From assembly GCF_003002025.1 (NCBI RefSeq), contig NZ_PVZB01000012.1:186001-250000 (forward strand): DNA of 64,000 nucleotides. Direction: 5' to 3'. Numbering within the stretch: the stretch's first letter is position 1; each line of letters starts with the position of its first letter. Source of the DNA: Paraburkholderia sp. BL25I1N1. GTDB lineage: Bacteria; Pseudomonadota; Gammaproteobacteria; Burkholderiales; Burkholderiaceae. This document shows positions 1 through 7,062 of this stretch, in pieces. The notes under the pieces were generated by a model. It saw only the letters and a program-made list of their open reading frames with translations. It was not told where the DNA came from and searched no databases. Made by a program: the position numbers and the translations under genes.

Positions 1-1274
1 CGACCCTGCGCGAGCGCCGCGAGCAGCGCGCTCACGACCGCAAGCGCGACGCCTTCGCCCGCGACACGCGTCGTGCTGAAAATGCCCGTGGCCATTCCCG
101 CGCGCGATTTCGGCACCACGCTCACCGACAGACCGTCCATCAGCCCCCACGGCATCCCCGCGCCGATGCCGATCGCAAGCATCGGCCCGATCGCGCTCGC
201 CCCCGCACGGGTGTGGAGCGCGCCGGCGAGCGCGTACAGCCCCGCTGCGGCGATCACCAGCCCGATCCCCGAGATCGCGCCCGCCGACATCCAGCGCGTA
301 AGCGTCGCTGCCACGACCGGCACGACCAGCATCGGAGCCGACAGCGCGAGCATCAGCCAGCCCGCGTGAACCTCGTCATAGCCGTCGACGCCGATGAAGC
401 GCAGCGGCAACACGACGAGCAACACGATGTAGCAGTAGCAGGTCGCGATCGGCAGCACCTGGACGCCGACGAAGCGTGGATAGCGGAACAGCGACAGATC
501 CAGCATCGGCCGCGCGACGCGGCTCTCGACGACGATGAACGCGACCGCGAACGCGACGCTCGCGGCAAGCAGCCCGACCACGGCCGCCGAGCTCCAGCTG
601 CGGGAAGGCGCCTCAATGACGCCGCACGTGAAGCAGGTGAGCGCGGCCGTGAACGTCACGGTGCCAACCCAGTCGAGCTGACGCGCGTGCGGATCGCGCG
701 ACTCGCGCATTCGCGGTACGCCGAACCCGAGCGACAGCGCGCCTGCAACTGCACCGGTCGCAAAAATCGCGCGCCAGTCGAACTGCGCGATGAGCCAACC
801 GGCCAGCACCGGACCGAATGCGAGGCCGATTCCGAACGTCGTGCCGAGCGCACTGAACGCGCGGGTTCGCGCGTGGCCGTCGAATTCCTGTGCGAGTGCG
901 GCGGTGCCGCCCGCCAGTGCCGCAGCGGCCGCCACGCCCTGTGCGGCGCGCAGCAGATCAACGACCACGATCGACGGCGCGAAGCCGAGCGCGAGCGATG
1001 TCAGCGTGAAGCCCGCAACGCCACACGCGAACACTCGCTTGCGGCCGAACCGGTCCGCGAGCGTGCCCGCCGCCATCAGCAGGCTGCCGAACGCCAGCAT
1101 GAATGCGTTTGTGATCCAGTTCATCGCGACGGGGCCGCCGCCCAAGTCGCGGCCGATCGAGGGCGTCGCGACTGCACCTCCGGAGAACGTGAGCGGCAAC
1201 GCGAGCGCGGCCATGCAGACCGCGGCGAGCACGACGAGCCGCCTCGTCGAGTTGGGAGAATTCGTAGAGTCCAT
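1..1274 (-). CDS. MFS drug/solute exporter (DHA2-like), 3' end outside the window
   Basis: The minus strand reads as one long membrane protein from an ATG at 1274 to the window edge, so the C-terminus is missing. The start follows a good TAGGAG site; a second ATG directly upstream at 1277 is too close to it. The translation shows the first membrane segment, then an LADRFGRKRVF motif, which is the MFS loop 2-3 signature, and many hydrophobic segments with few charges, as in proton-driven drug exporters of the EmrB/QacA group. It is transcribed divergently from the LysR gene at 1423, the usual arrangement for a regulator and its target exporter. The substrate cannot be told from sequence. Plus-strand open frames here are antisense shadows with low-complexity Arg/Ala-rich translations. 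Confidence 0.88.
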   Translation of the reverse strand, partial: MDSTNSPNSTRRLVVLAAVCMAALALPLTFSGGAVATPSIGRDLGGGPVAMNWITNAFMLAFGSLLMAAGTLADRFGRKRVFACGVAGFTLTSLALGFAPSIVVVDLLRAAQGVAAAAALAGGTAALAQEFDGHARTRAFSALGTTFGIGLAFGPVLAGWLIAQFDWRAIFATGAVAGALSLGFGVPRMRESRDPHARQLDWVGTVTFTAALTCFTCGVIEAPSRSWSSAAVVGLLAASVAFAVAFIVVESRVARPMLDLSLFRYPRFVGVQVLPIATCYCYIVLLVVLPLRFIGVDGYDEVHAGWLMLALSAPMLVVPVVAATLTRWMSAGAISGIGLVIAAAGLYALAGALHTRAGASAIGPMLAIGIGAGMPWGLMDGLSVSVVPKSRAGMATGIFSTTRVAGEGVALAVVSALLAALAQG

Positions 1275-1380
1275 CATCGCTCCTAGTGAAATACCGATGC
1301 CTGACGCATCCGGCCGAGCGACAAAGGATATTTCCGATTCAATGTGCTAGAAACGAGGTGCAAGTCCGCATATACCGGAG

Positions 1381-1397
1381 TTAAATTCCGTAATTAA
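1381..1397. promoter_or_regulatory. AT-rich imperfect palindrome, candidate LysR binding site
   Basis: TTAAATTCCGTAATTAA is an imperfect palindrome in the divergent gap between the exporter and the LysR gene, 26 bp before the LysR start. It fits the T-N11-A layout typical of LysR-family boxes. This is inference from position and symmetry only. Confidence 0.4.
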
Positions 1398-1422
1398 TCG
1401 AATCACCGAGGGTCGAACTGGC

Positions 1423-2313
1423 ATGGACAACCTGAACGGCATCGTCGCGTTCGTGCGCACCGCGGAGACGCTCAGCTTCGTCGCGGCCGGACGAAAGCTC
1501 GGCATCTCGGCGTCGGCGGTCGGCAAGACGATCGCGAGGCTCGAGCGTGCGCTCGGCGTGCGGCTGTTTCACCGGACCACGCGCCGAGTCACGCTGACCG
1601 AAGAAGGGCGGCATTTCCACGAGCGCTGTCATTGGATTCTCGAAGAGTTGCGCGACGCGGAGGCAATGCTATCGAAGGCAGCGCAAGCGCCGCGCGGCCG
1701 GCTACGCGTCAGTCTGCCCGTGATCGGCTATCGCTTCCTGCTGCCGGTGCTGCCCGCGTTCAGCGCGCGCTATCCCGACGTCGAGCTGGATCTTGATTTC
1801 AATGACCGGCTTGTCGATGTCGTCGATGGAGGTTTCGATGCAGTGATCCGCAGCGGTGCTCTCACCGACTCAAGCCTCACATCGCGTCGGCTCGGGCCCT
1901 TCCTGTTCGTGCTCTGCGCATCGCCCGGCTACGCTGCACGCGCCGACCTGCCGCGTACGCTCGACGGGCTGGCCGGGCACAGCTGCGTGCGTTACCGGTT
2001 TCCGACCACCGGCAAGCTGCAGCCGTGGACGCTCACGACGGACGGCGGCGAACCGCCGAACCTGCGCACCGTGATGACCTGCAACAACATGGAGGCGCTG
2101 CGCGGCGCGGTGATCGCTGGCTTTGGAGTCGGCTTCATGCCGGACTTCCTCGCGCGCGACGCGCTCGCGAGCGGCGTGCTGGTCAAGGTGCTCGACGACC
2201 ACCCGATCGCGCCCGGTCAGTTCTCCATCCTTTGGCCGTCGAGCCGACAACTTTTGCCCAAGCTGCGCGTGTTCGTCGACTTCATGTGTGCGCACCTGTT
2301 TCCGGCGCTGTGA
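1423..2313 (+). CDS. LysR-family transcriptional regulator
   Basis: The product is 296 residues, the normal length for this family. Residues 1-60 form the winged helix-turn-helix (ISASAVGKTIARLERALGVRLFHRTTRRVTLTEEG), and about 90-290 form the periplasmic-binding-like effector domain, with the GAVIAGFGVGFMPDFLA segment near residue 230. It is transcribed divergently from the MFS exporter at 1-1274, with about 150 bp between them holding a palindromic AT-rich element. By family knowledge it should control its own gene and the divergent exporter in response to a small aromatic or acidic ligand. The effector is unknown. Confidence 0.93.
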   Translation: MDNLNGIVAFVRTAETLSFVAAGRKLGISASAVGKTIARLERALGVRLFHRTTRRVTLTEEGRHFHERCHWILEELRDAEAMLSKAAQAPRGRLRVSLPVIGYRFLLPVLPAFSARYPDVELDLDFNDRLVDVVDGGFDAVIRSGALTDSSLTSRRLGPFLFVLCASPGYAARADLPRTLDGLAGHSCVRYRFPTTGKLQPWTLTTDGGEPPNLRTVMTCNNMEALRGAVIAGFGVGFMPDFLARDALASGVLVKVLDDHPIAPGQFSILWPSSRQLLPKLRVFVDFMCAHLFPAL

Positions 2314-2598
2314 AAACCGGTGCGGGGAAGAAGGGCAACCCCATCCTGGCAAGGTAGTGAAGTAGCACAGCAACTGTTGGGTTTGTAGTTACTCGACGAT
2401 CAACTCGATGGGACGAGCGGCGGCTGTACTCCCAAAGCGGTCGTCGCGGTGACCCGAGTCCAAACGGCTACAGGGTCGGCTTCGGCCGACTGCATTGGGC
2501 AGTAGCCGGCCAACAGCAGCCAGTCGTGAATTGCTTCAGAATAGTGGCCGATGGAGCAACTCCACGTTTTGTACAACCACAATTCACCGAGGCTACAA

Positions 2599-3216
2599 AT
2601 GGTCGATTGGTCTGCTATTGCGACAGTCTTTTCTGTCTATGCGGCAGCTGCCGTTATACCCGGGCCGAACTTCGTCGCAGTCACTCACAAGGCGGTAGCC
2701 GGTAGACGCTCCGATGCGCTCGCGCTTGTCGCCGGAATCGTGACGGTGAATCTGTTCTGGGCGACTTGCGCCATCCTTGGTATCGGAATGGTGTTCGCTA
2801 TTTTCCCGTGGCTCGCTGCCGGCGTAAGGCTTGCTGGCGCGGCATATCTGATCTGGTTCGGGCTGCGGCTCGTTGTGTCGGCACGGGCAACCCCCTCTGG
2901 AGCACATTACCCAACGAAGACGCCTCTGTTTCGTGCCGCGTTCCTGCAAGGTATCGCGACAAATATCGCGAACCCGAAGTCCATCGCCTTTTATGCGGCA
3001 GTGTTTTCCTCAGCGGTGCCCGCCCACGTTTCCATGCCGACGTTCTTCGCAATGCTTGCTACTGTCGGTGCATCAGCGACGTGCTGGTACGGAGCAGTCG
3101 CGCTCGTCCTATCGCACGTGGCGATTGCGACGGCGTATCGTCGCGCGAAGGCATGGATCGACCTCACATGTGGAGGGCTCATGATTGCACTGGGAATCCG
3201 GCAGGCATTTCGCTAA
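2599..3216 (+). CDS. LysE/RhtB-family amino-acid exporter
   Basis: This predicted inner-membrane protein of 205 residues has five or six hydrophobic segments. It begins MVDWSAIATVFSVYAAAAVIPGPNF, which is the conserved N-terminal LysE/RhtB pattern (AxxPGPNF). A GNP-like motif (NIANPKS) lies near residue 125. An in-frame ATG at 2551 exists, but the start at 2599 follows a CGAGG site and gives the standard family N-terminus. The family exports amino acids such as homoserine, threonine, lysine or arginine, or related metabolites; the substrate here is unknown. It is a single-gene unit, with no regulator directly beside it. Confidence 0.9.
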   Translation: MVDWSAIATVFSVYAAAAVIPGPNFVAVTHKAVAGRRSDALALVAGIVTVNLFWATCAILGIGMVFAIFPWLAAGVRLAGAAYLIWFGLRLVVSARATPSGAHYPTKTPLFRAAFLQGIATNIANPKSIAFYAAVFSSAVPAHVSMPTFFAMLATVGASATCWYGAVALVLSHVAIATAYRRAKAWIDLTCGGLMIALGIRQAFR

Positions 3217-3406
3217 CAAAAGCGCCCGGCGGAGCCTATCTGAACGGCCGCTTTGCGTGTGGGCGACCGTCCCTTGCGGGTCGATCTGAGCCTGTCGTCG
3301 TCGGGCTCTGGGCGGCCATTACCCGACAGGCGAGGGACGAGGCGGAACGGCTGCTCTCCCGCAAAAATCCGATGACAGAAGCGTCGAGCGTGACGTTGTT
3401 CGAGGC

Positions 3407-3428
3407 GGCCCATCCTGCCGGATGGGCC
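3407..3428. terminator. GC-rich hairpin between convergent genes
   Basis: GGCCCATC (3407-3414) pairs with GATGGGCC (3421-3428) across a 6-nt loop, between the LysE gene and the convergent small gene ending at 3509. There is no clear T tract, so it may be only a weak or bidirectional terminator. Confidence 0.45.
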
Positions 3429-3508
3429 AAAATGTCCAGATCAACCCGAACCCCGCTACCGCCGTGAGCTACGCGATAATTCTGTGCGATCGCGGCGCAT
3501 CCGGCATT

Positions 3509-3796
3509 TCATCTGGATGGAATTGCTTCCGGAATGTCGCTCCGGGATGATGGCGTCTCGTGCTGCGTTTCATCGCCGCTGCCGTCGCGCTCGCAGATCC
3601 ATTCAAATGCCCATTGTTGGGCGACTGTGATCGCCTCGTCCTCCGTATCGAAATACGAAAGATCACGCTCGATGTGCATTTCACCATCAATTTCTTCGTC
3701 AGCCGAAACGCGAACCAGTCGCGCGTGTGCGAAGAATTTCCCAAGGGAGAAGTCGGGAGTCGCGTCGATGATCCACCCACGGTACCCGCATTTCAT
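3509..3796 (-). CDS. Small conserved Burkholderia-type hypothetical protein
   Basis: This is a 95-residue soluble, acidic protein with a strong ribosome binding site (GGAGG, 5 nt before the ATG at 3796). It starts MKCGYRGWIIDATPDFSLGK and has an acidic middle part (ADEEIDGEMHIERDLSYFDTEDEAITVAQQWAFEWI) that looks like an alternating strand/helix fold. The hydrophobic pattern and codon use are coding-like, unlike the frames around it. I do not recognise a named domain. Proteins of this style are common small, single-copy genes in Burkholderia and Paraburkholderia. No operon partner is visible; the neighbours are convergent or divergent. Confidence 0.75.
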   Translation of the reverse strand: MKCGYRGWIIDATPDFSLGKFFAHARLVRVSADEEIDGEMHIERDLSYFDTEDEAITVAQQWAFEWICERDGSGDETQHETPSSRSDIPEAIPSR

Positions 3797-4167
3797 GATT
3801 ACCTCCGATACTCAGGCTAATCGGGATTCGAAAAGGCAAAGCATGGATTCGCCGGTCGTAATCGCCAAACCTCCTTCCCCTGTCAAAAGCTCGCGGACGT
3901 CCGTGCCCGCGGTAGCTGGGCAGACGTTTACCCCGGATGCCGATTCAGTTATAGACCTTGCGCGGCGCGACAGCGACTCCAACTGTCTAGGAAAGCAAAA
4001 AAATGCCTTTTCAGGCAGAGCGCCGAACCGAGTGATCCCACAGCGGCCTTCAACCCCTGCAGCGAAACATTGCCGTCATGATCGTCAGCGGGGCGGAGAT
4101 CTCTCGCGGCATAAATGATGCGGGGCGACAGGTTAGAAAACTGGACAGGATGCCGGGGGGATTGGAA
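3797..4167. other. Intergenic region, no gene recognised
   Basis: This is the divergent spacer between two small genes. It has an A-rich patch (aaagcaaaaaaatgcc near 3994-4007), but I see no convincing promoter pair, repeat or RNA. Confidence 0.5.
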
Positions 4168-4398
4168 ATGGACGTACTCGAGATGGCGCGCGATTCAGGA
4201 TTCGCCGTACTGCTGGATGGCAGGATCGGGCACGATGAATACACCAGCGTTTCCGGCACGAAGGAGGCATTGCAACAGTTTGCAGATGCGGTCCGGATGA
4301 CGGTGTTGCAGGAGCGCAATCGACATACCAGATTTCGGCCTGCCTGCATGTCGACAGGTCACTGGCAGCCGAGACGCACGTATGCAGGCATTGAATAA
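4168..4398 (+). CDS. Small hypothetical protein
   Basis: The predicted product has about 76 residues. I chose the ATG at 4168 because it follows a GGGGGG stretch at Shine-Dalgarno distance; the frame is open upstream to 4078. The first 45 residues (MDVLEMARDSGFAVLLDGRI, then GHDEYTSVSGTKEALQQFADAVR) look like a real mixed alpha/beta protein ending in an amphipathic helix. The last 30 residues are basic and less protein-like. No family is recognised and no function can be assigned. Confidence 0.5.
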   Translation: MDVLEMARDSGFAVLLDGRIGHDEYTSVSGTKEALQQFADAVRMTVLQERNRHTRFRPACMSTGHWQPRRTYAGIE

Positions 4399-4471
4399 CT
4401 ACCGTGACAATTCACTCTAATCCTGGCCGCCTCGTCGTGTAGCCGCAGCGGCAGCATGTTGCCGCTGTGAC

Positions 4472-4654
4472 ATGTCGCGAACAGCGTGCAGCTCATTTCT
4501 CATGGTCGGCACATTGACGAAAATTCTACTCGTTATTATTGCCGCTTCGTGTAGCGGATGCTCGCGCAAGGACGACAGCGGAATCACTATTCCGGGCGGA
4601 CACAACAGCAATGGCAACGGTGCATCATCGCCGAGGGCGGGCACGAGTTCCTGA
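4472..4654 (+). CDS. Small putative lipoprotein
   Basis: This encodes 60 residues, or 50 if the in-frame ATG at 4502 is used. After MVGTLTK comes a hydrophobic stretch (ILLVIIAAS) and a Cys (CSGC) that could be a lipobox, followed by a Gly/Ser/Asn-rich tail with no predicted fold. It resembles the better-supported small lipoprotein at 6425-6628 in design. The ribosome binding site is weak for both starts. If real, the product would be an inner- or outer-membrane-anchored peptide of unknown role. Confidence 0.45.
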   Translation: MSRTACSSFLMVGTLTKILLVIIAASCSGCSRKDDSGITIPGGHNSNGNGASSPRAGTSS

Positions 4655-4720
4655 GTTCTTCTGGCGAGTTCGGCGCGCGCGAGACGCCTGTCAGATGACG
4701 GATTATAGGAGGAAACAATC

Positions 4721-5110
4721 ATGAGGCCGATTGACCGGGAGCAGCGGATCGAAGAGATCGAACTGGGATTGGCAGGGGTATTCGCCTCACCAAAAGTACC
4801 GTCGGTGAAATGTTATGAGGAAAGATCCCACGTGCAGTTTCAGCTATCCTGGGTTGTCGAGTCAGAACGCGATACGTCACTGGATTCGCGCTGCGCCATC
4901 GCGATCAGATTTACGGAACCACAAATTGATCGCTACGCCGCGATGGACACCGCCCAACGCAGGGCGATCCGGGACCGGCTGGGGACTTTCGTCCGGCAAC
5001 GGTTTGACGAACAGTACAAGCGACCGCCAGTAGAAGGCGACTGCTCGATCGAGCTGGACGTCGACGACGCGCTTCTGGATACACAGGACAATGGGAGTTC
5101 TTACCCCTGA
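4721..5110 (+). CDS. DUF3022-like small protein
   Basis: The product is a soluble protein of 129 residues with a strong AGGAGG site before the ATG at 4721. It starts MRPIDREQRIEEIELGLAGVF. The core (FQLSWVVESERD, then LDSRCAIAIRFTEPQIDRYA) followed by the helix MDTAQRRAIRDRLGTFVRQRF matches the pattern I associate with DUF3022 proteins, found mainly in Burkholderiaceae. The function of this family is unknown. The gene ends nine bases before the convergent gene that ends at 5119. The family assignment is from memory of the pattern and is moderately sure. Confidence 0.7.
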   Translation: MRPIDREQRIEEIELGLAGVFASPKVPSVKCYEERSHVQFQLSWVVESERDTSLDSRCAIAIRFTEPQIDRYAAMDTAQRRAIRDRLGTFVRQRFDEQYKRPPVEGDCSIELDVDDALLDTQDNGSSYP

Positions 5111-5118
5111 GGCAACGC

Positions 5119-5445
5119 TCATGGATAAAAATACGCATCGAGCGCCCATGGTAACGCGATCAGACGATCGACCATAGCTGCGAGCGTATTGGGTGACACG
5201 GCCGCGAACGTAATGGTCATTTCTTCGTAGCCGTGACGGCGATCGACGCGAACCCGAACGTGGTCCGCATGGTGTGCCTCGCAACCGAGAACCTGCCAAG
5301 CAGCAACAACCCTCAGGTCCCCTGCCTTTGCACGCACGGTGAGCCGGTAACGATCGCATTGGACCGGTGCGCGGTCCCCGTCTGACATCACCTGCATGAT
5401 GGGATCGTCCGGTGACACTTCAATTTGGCCGTCGGTCGATTGCAT
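5119..5445 (-). CDS. Small protein with an ACT-like fold pattern
   Basis: This encodes 108 residues from an ATG at 5445 with GGAG six bases upstream; a GTG at 5499 is an alternative without such a site. The segment RYRLTVRAKAGDLRVVAAWQ, then a middle loop with HHADHVRVRVDRRHG, then YEEMTITFAAVSPNTLAAMV and DRLIALPWALDAYFYP reads strand-helix-strand-strand-helix-strand. That order is what an ACT-type regulatory domain would give. There is no catalytic motif. I do not recognise a named family, so ACT is an inference from the secondary-structure pattern. It converges on the DUF3022-like gene. Confidence 0.55.
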   Translation of the reverse strand: MQSTDGQIEVSPDDPIMQVMSDGDRAPVQCDRYRLTVRAKAGDLRVVAAWQVLGCEAHHADHVRVRVDRRHGYEEMTITFAAVSPNTLAAMVDRLIALPWALDAYFYP

Positions 5446-5559
5446 TCTGGACTCCGGAAGACCAGTCCTGCGGAACAGGGGCCAGAGCCGATTGGCCACT
5501 CGCCGGACGCCCGCTGCATGACTATCGTTATAGTCCGCGAGATTATCGAAGGTTAGGGC

Positions 5560-6000
5560 TATTTCGTTATACAGAAGTGTCGTAGCCGTCGCGCAAGATC
5601 TGAATGGTGATCACAGCATCCATGACTCGCTGCATGCCAATCCACAGCGTCTTCGCGCCCGGTTCCCAATGCGGCTGCATCATGTCGCGCCAGTCGATGC
5701 GCTCATTGCCCAGAAAGCGATATGCCACCATCGTCTCGGCCCAGCCTTCGCACGCGCCCGGAATGCTGGCCGTGGGCCGGCTGGCGAACCGCTTGACCAG
5801 TTCCTTCGCGCGCCGGTCTCGCCGTGGATCACCCAAATCCAGCGTCTCAAATTCCTCGTCCACCCATGCTCCCGCGTCGTCTCGAATCTTCTGCCGAAAA
5901 TCCGAAAGTAAACGCGAAATCCGCATTGTTAACACCCCCTCCTGGCTGATTTGCTATCCAGCATCATTTCCAGGCACGTCGATTTGTGTATAAGGAGGTG
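5560..6000. mobile_element. 441-bp non-autonomous Tn5/IS50-family (IS4 superfamily) element
   Basis: The element is bounded by identical 9-bp direct repeats GGTTAGGGC (5551-5559 and 6001-6009), the target-duplication length of Tn5. Each end carries a 19-bp terminal repeat of IS50 style. The left end finishes with TTATACAGAAGT (5567-5578). The right end, read on the minus strand, finishes with TTATACACAAAT (complement of 5982-5993). The IS50 outside end has TTATACACAAGT at the same place. Inside is a single reading frame carrying only the two ends of a Tn5-like transposase. Confidence 0.88.
5567..5926 (-). pseudogene. Tn5-like transposase, internally deleted in frame
   Basis: The frame encodes 119 residues. 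Residues about 18-87 (WVDEEFETLDLGDPRRDRRA through MVAYRFLGNERIDWRDMMQPHW) are the N-terminal DNA-binding domain of Tn5-type transposases. Residues about 88-119 (EPGAKTLWIGMQRVMDAVITIQIL) are the extreme C-terminus of the same family, which in Tn5 ends with a similar LGLQRVMD pattern. The whole catalytic RNase-H-like core with its DDE residues is absent, and the frame is kept across the junction near 5663. The stop codon lies inside the left terminal repeat. A full protein would be roughly 470 residues, so this one cannot transpose, but it could bind ends. A GTG at 5935 is an alternative start. Confidence 0.85.
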
Positions 6001-6002
6001 GG

Positions 6003-6212
6003 TTAGGGCCGCATGTGGAAATCGGCGACATTCTGTACCTCGGCTGCCCAGTCGTTCGCCAATACGACAGCACGCGTGTCATAGCCGTACTGCGATGGCT
6101 CCGGCGAAGAAAAGGTAACTCCCGCGATATTGTTGGCTCGATCCCGTAGCTGCCGATAGAAGAAATATGTAAGCAGCGTCTTTTTACGCGGCGTTGCAAT
6201 TTGTGCAAAACA
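6003..6212 (-). pseudogene. Coding-like fragment without a usual start codon
   Basis: The frame is open for 69 codons between an upstream TAG and a TAA at 6003-6005, and reads as plausible protein (RKKTLLTYFFYRQLRDRA, then GVTFSSPEPSQYGYDTRAVV and LANDWAAEVQNVADFHMRP). No ATG, GTG or TTG lies in frame, so the 5' end has probably been lost, or an unusual start is used. The stop codon lies within the 9-bp target duplication of the Tn5-like element. I do not recognise the family. Confidence 0.4.
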
Positions 6213-6424
6213 CTACGGACGTGTGAGAACCGCACCATCGCGACGCATTTTCGGGCATGTTTATTGCATCACCGTATACTGCTCCTCGCGTTATCAAGCA
6301 GCGGGCACAATGAAAACATGCATTTGAAATGTCGGCGTACCGCCGCGCGATCGCCGAATCCACGCTCTCTTGCCGCCAGAGGGGCCGGACGGCGACCGGG
6401 GCGAACCATGCGGGAGAATTTGCG

Positions 6425-6628
6425 ATGAACTCGAATTTCAGGAACGTCATGATAATCACGGCAATCGCGATGTTGACGATGGGCGCAGCAGGCTGCAAGC
6501 GCGCCGACAACAGCGGCGGCTCAGGAACCGATGCTGGCAGCACGGGCGCAATGAGCGCACCGTCAGCCGCGAGTGGCGGAGCCGCTGCGGGAGGCATGAG
6601 CGGAGGCGCGTCGGGCGCGAGCCAGTAG
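6425..6628 (+). CDS. Small Gly/Ser/Ala-rich lipoprotein
   Basis: The product has 67 residues and starts MNSNFRNVMIITAIAMLTMG, with a lipobox-like AAGC immediately after, so it should be cut before Cys 24 and lipid-anchored. The mature part (KRADNSGGSGTDAGSTGAMS and onward) is a low-complexity Ser/Gly/Ala linker of about 40 residues with no folded domain. A GGGAGA site precedes the ATG; the frame is open further upstream to 6329 but without signal-peptide character. Such short lipoproteins are common in Burkholderia and usually unassigned. Confidence 0.7.
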   Translation: MNSNFRNVMIITAIAMLTMGAAGCKRADNSGGSGTDAGSTGAMSAPSAASGGAAAGGMSGGASGASQ

Positions 6629-6693
6629 CCCCCAGCGCAGCGTCGCCGGCTACTTGAGACCGAACGAAAGAAACGGATCGCGTACTGTCGGTC

Positions 6694-7062
6694 TCAATCT
6701 ACAAAGCTACGACGCCGCAAAGCTGCCGTAGGCGCTGTGAATGCTTTTGAATGTCGGCTATGGTGGTTGCGGTTGAACGCGTACAGCTGGCCAACACCAG
6801 CCGTTCGGCATCTGGACTCGGATTGTTGAAATCGATAAAGGGTAGCGACTGCTTCGATTGACTTGCGCCGGTCACGCCACAAAGCGTTCTGCCACAGCCA
6901 GGCGGTGAGATGCTCCGAAGCAGCCAATGCACGCAGGAGCACGCCGCCGGGGCTGAAGCCCGGAACGAACTGTGGAGAAGTGAACAGTGCGAAAACATTC
7001 CAATGCAATCCGACTTCCGCGATGTCGAACAGCTTCCGCGCCTGTTCGGTAACGTATTGGGT
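6694..7062 (-). pseudogene. Possible phasin-like remnant directly after the SulP stop codon
   Basis: Immediately after the TAG that ends the SulP gene, the same frame stays open for about 120 codons. It begins TQYVTEQARKLFDIAEVGLH and continues WNVFALFTSPQFVPGFSPGG, with an amphipathic helix pattern that recalls phasin-type granule proteins. The last third looks random. No start codon with a good ribosome binding site is present, only a TTG at 7008. It may be a decayed gene or a chance open frame; confidence is low. Confidence 0.22.

Noticed and set aside
213..1286. Plus-strand frame of 357 codons
   Set aside because: It is antisense to the MFS gene, and its translation is almost only Arg, Glu, Ala and Gly, typical of a GC-rich shadow.
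2766..3467. Plus-strand frame of 233 codons
   Set aside because: It overlaps the LysE exporter in another frame; the exporter has the family N-terminus and membrane helices.
4417..4722. Minus-strand frame of 101 codons
   Set aside because: No ribosome binding site or protein character, and it overlaps the better small lipoprotein frame on the plus strand.
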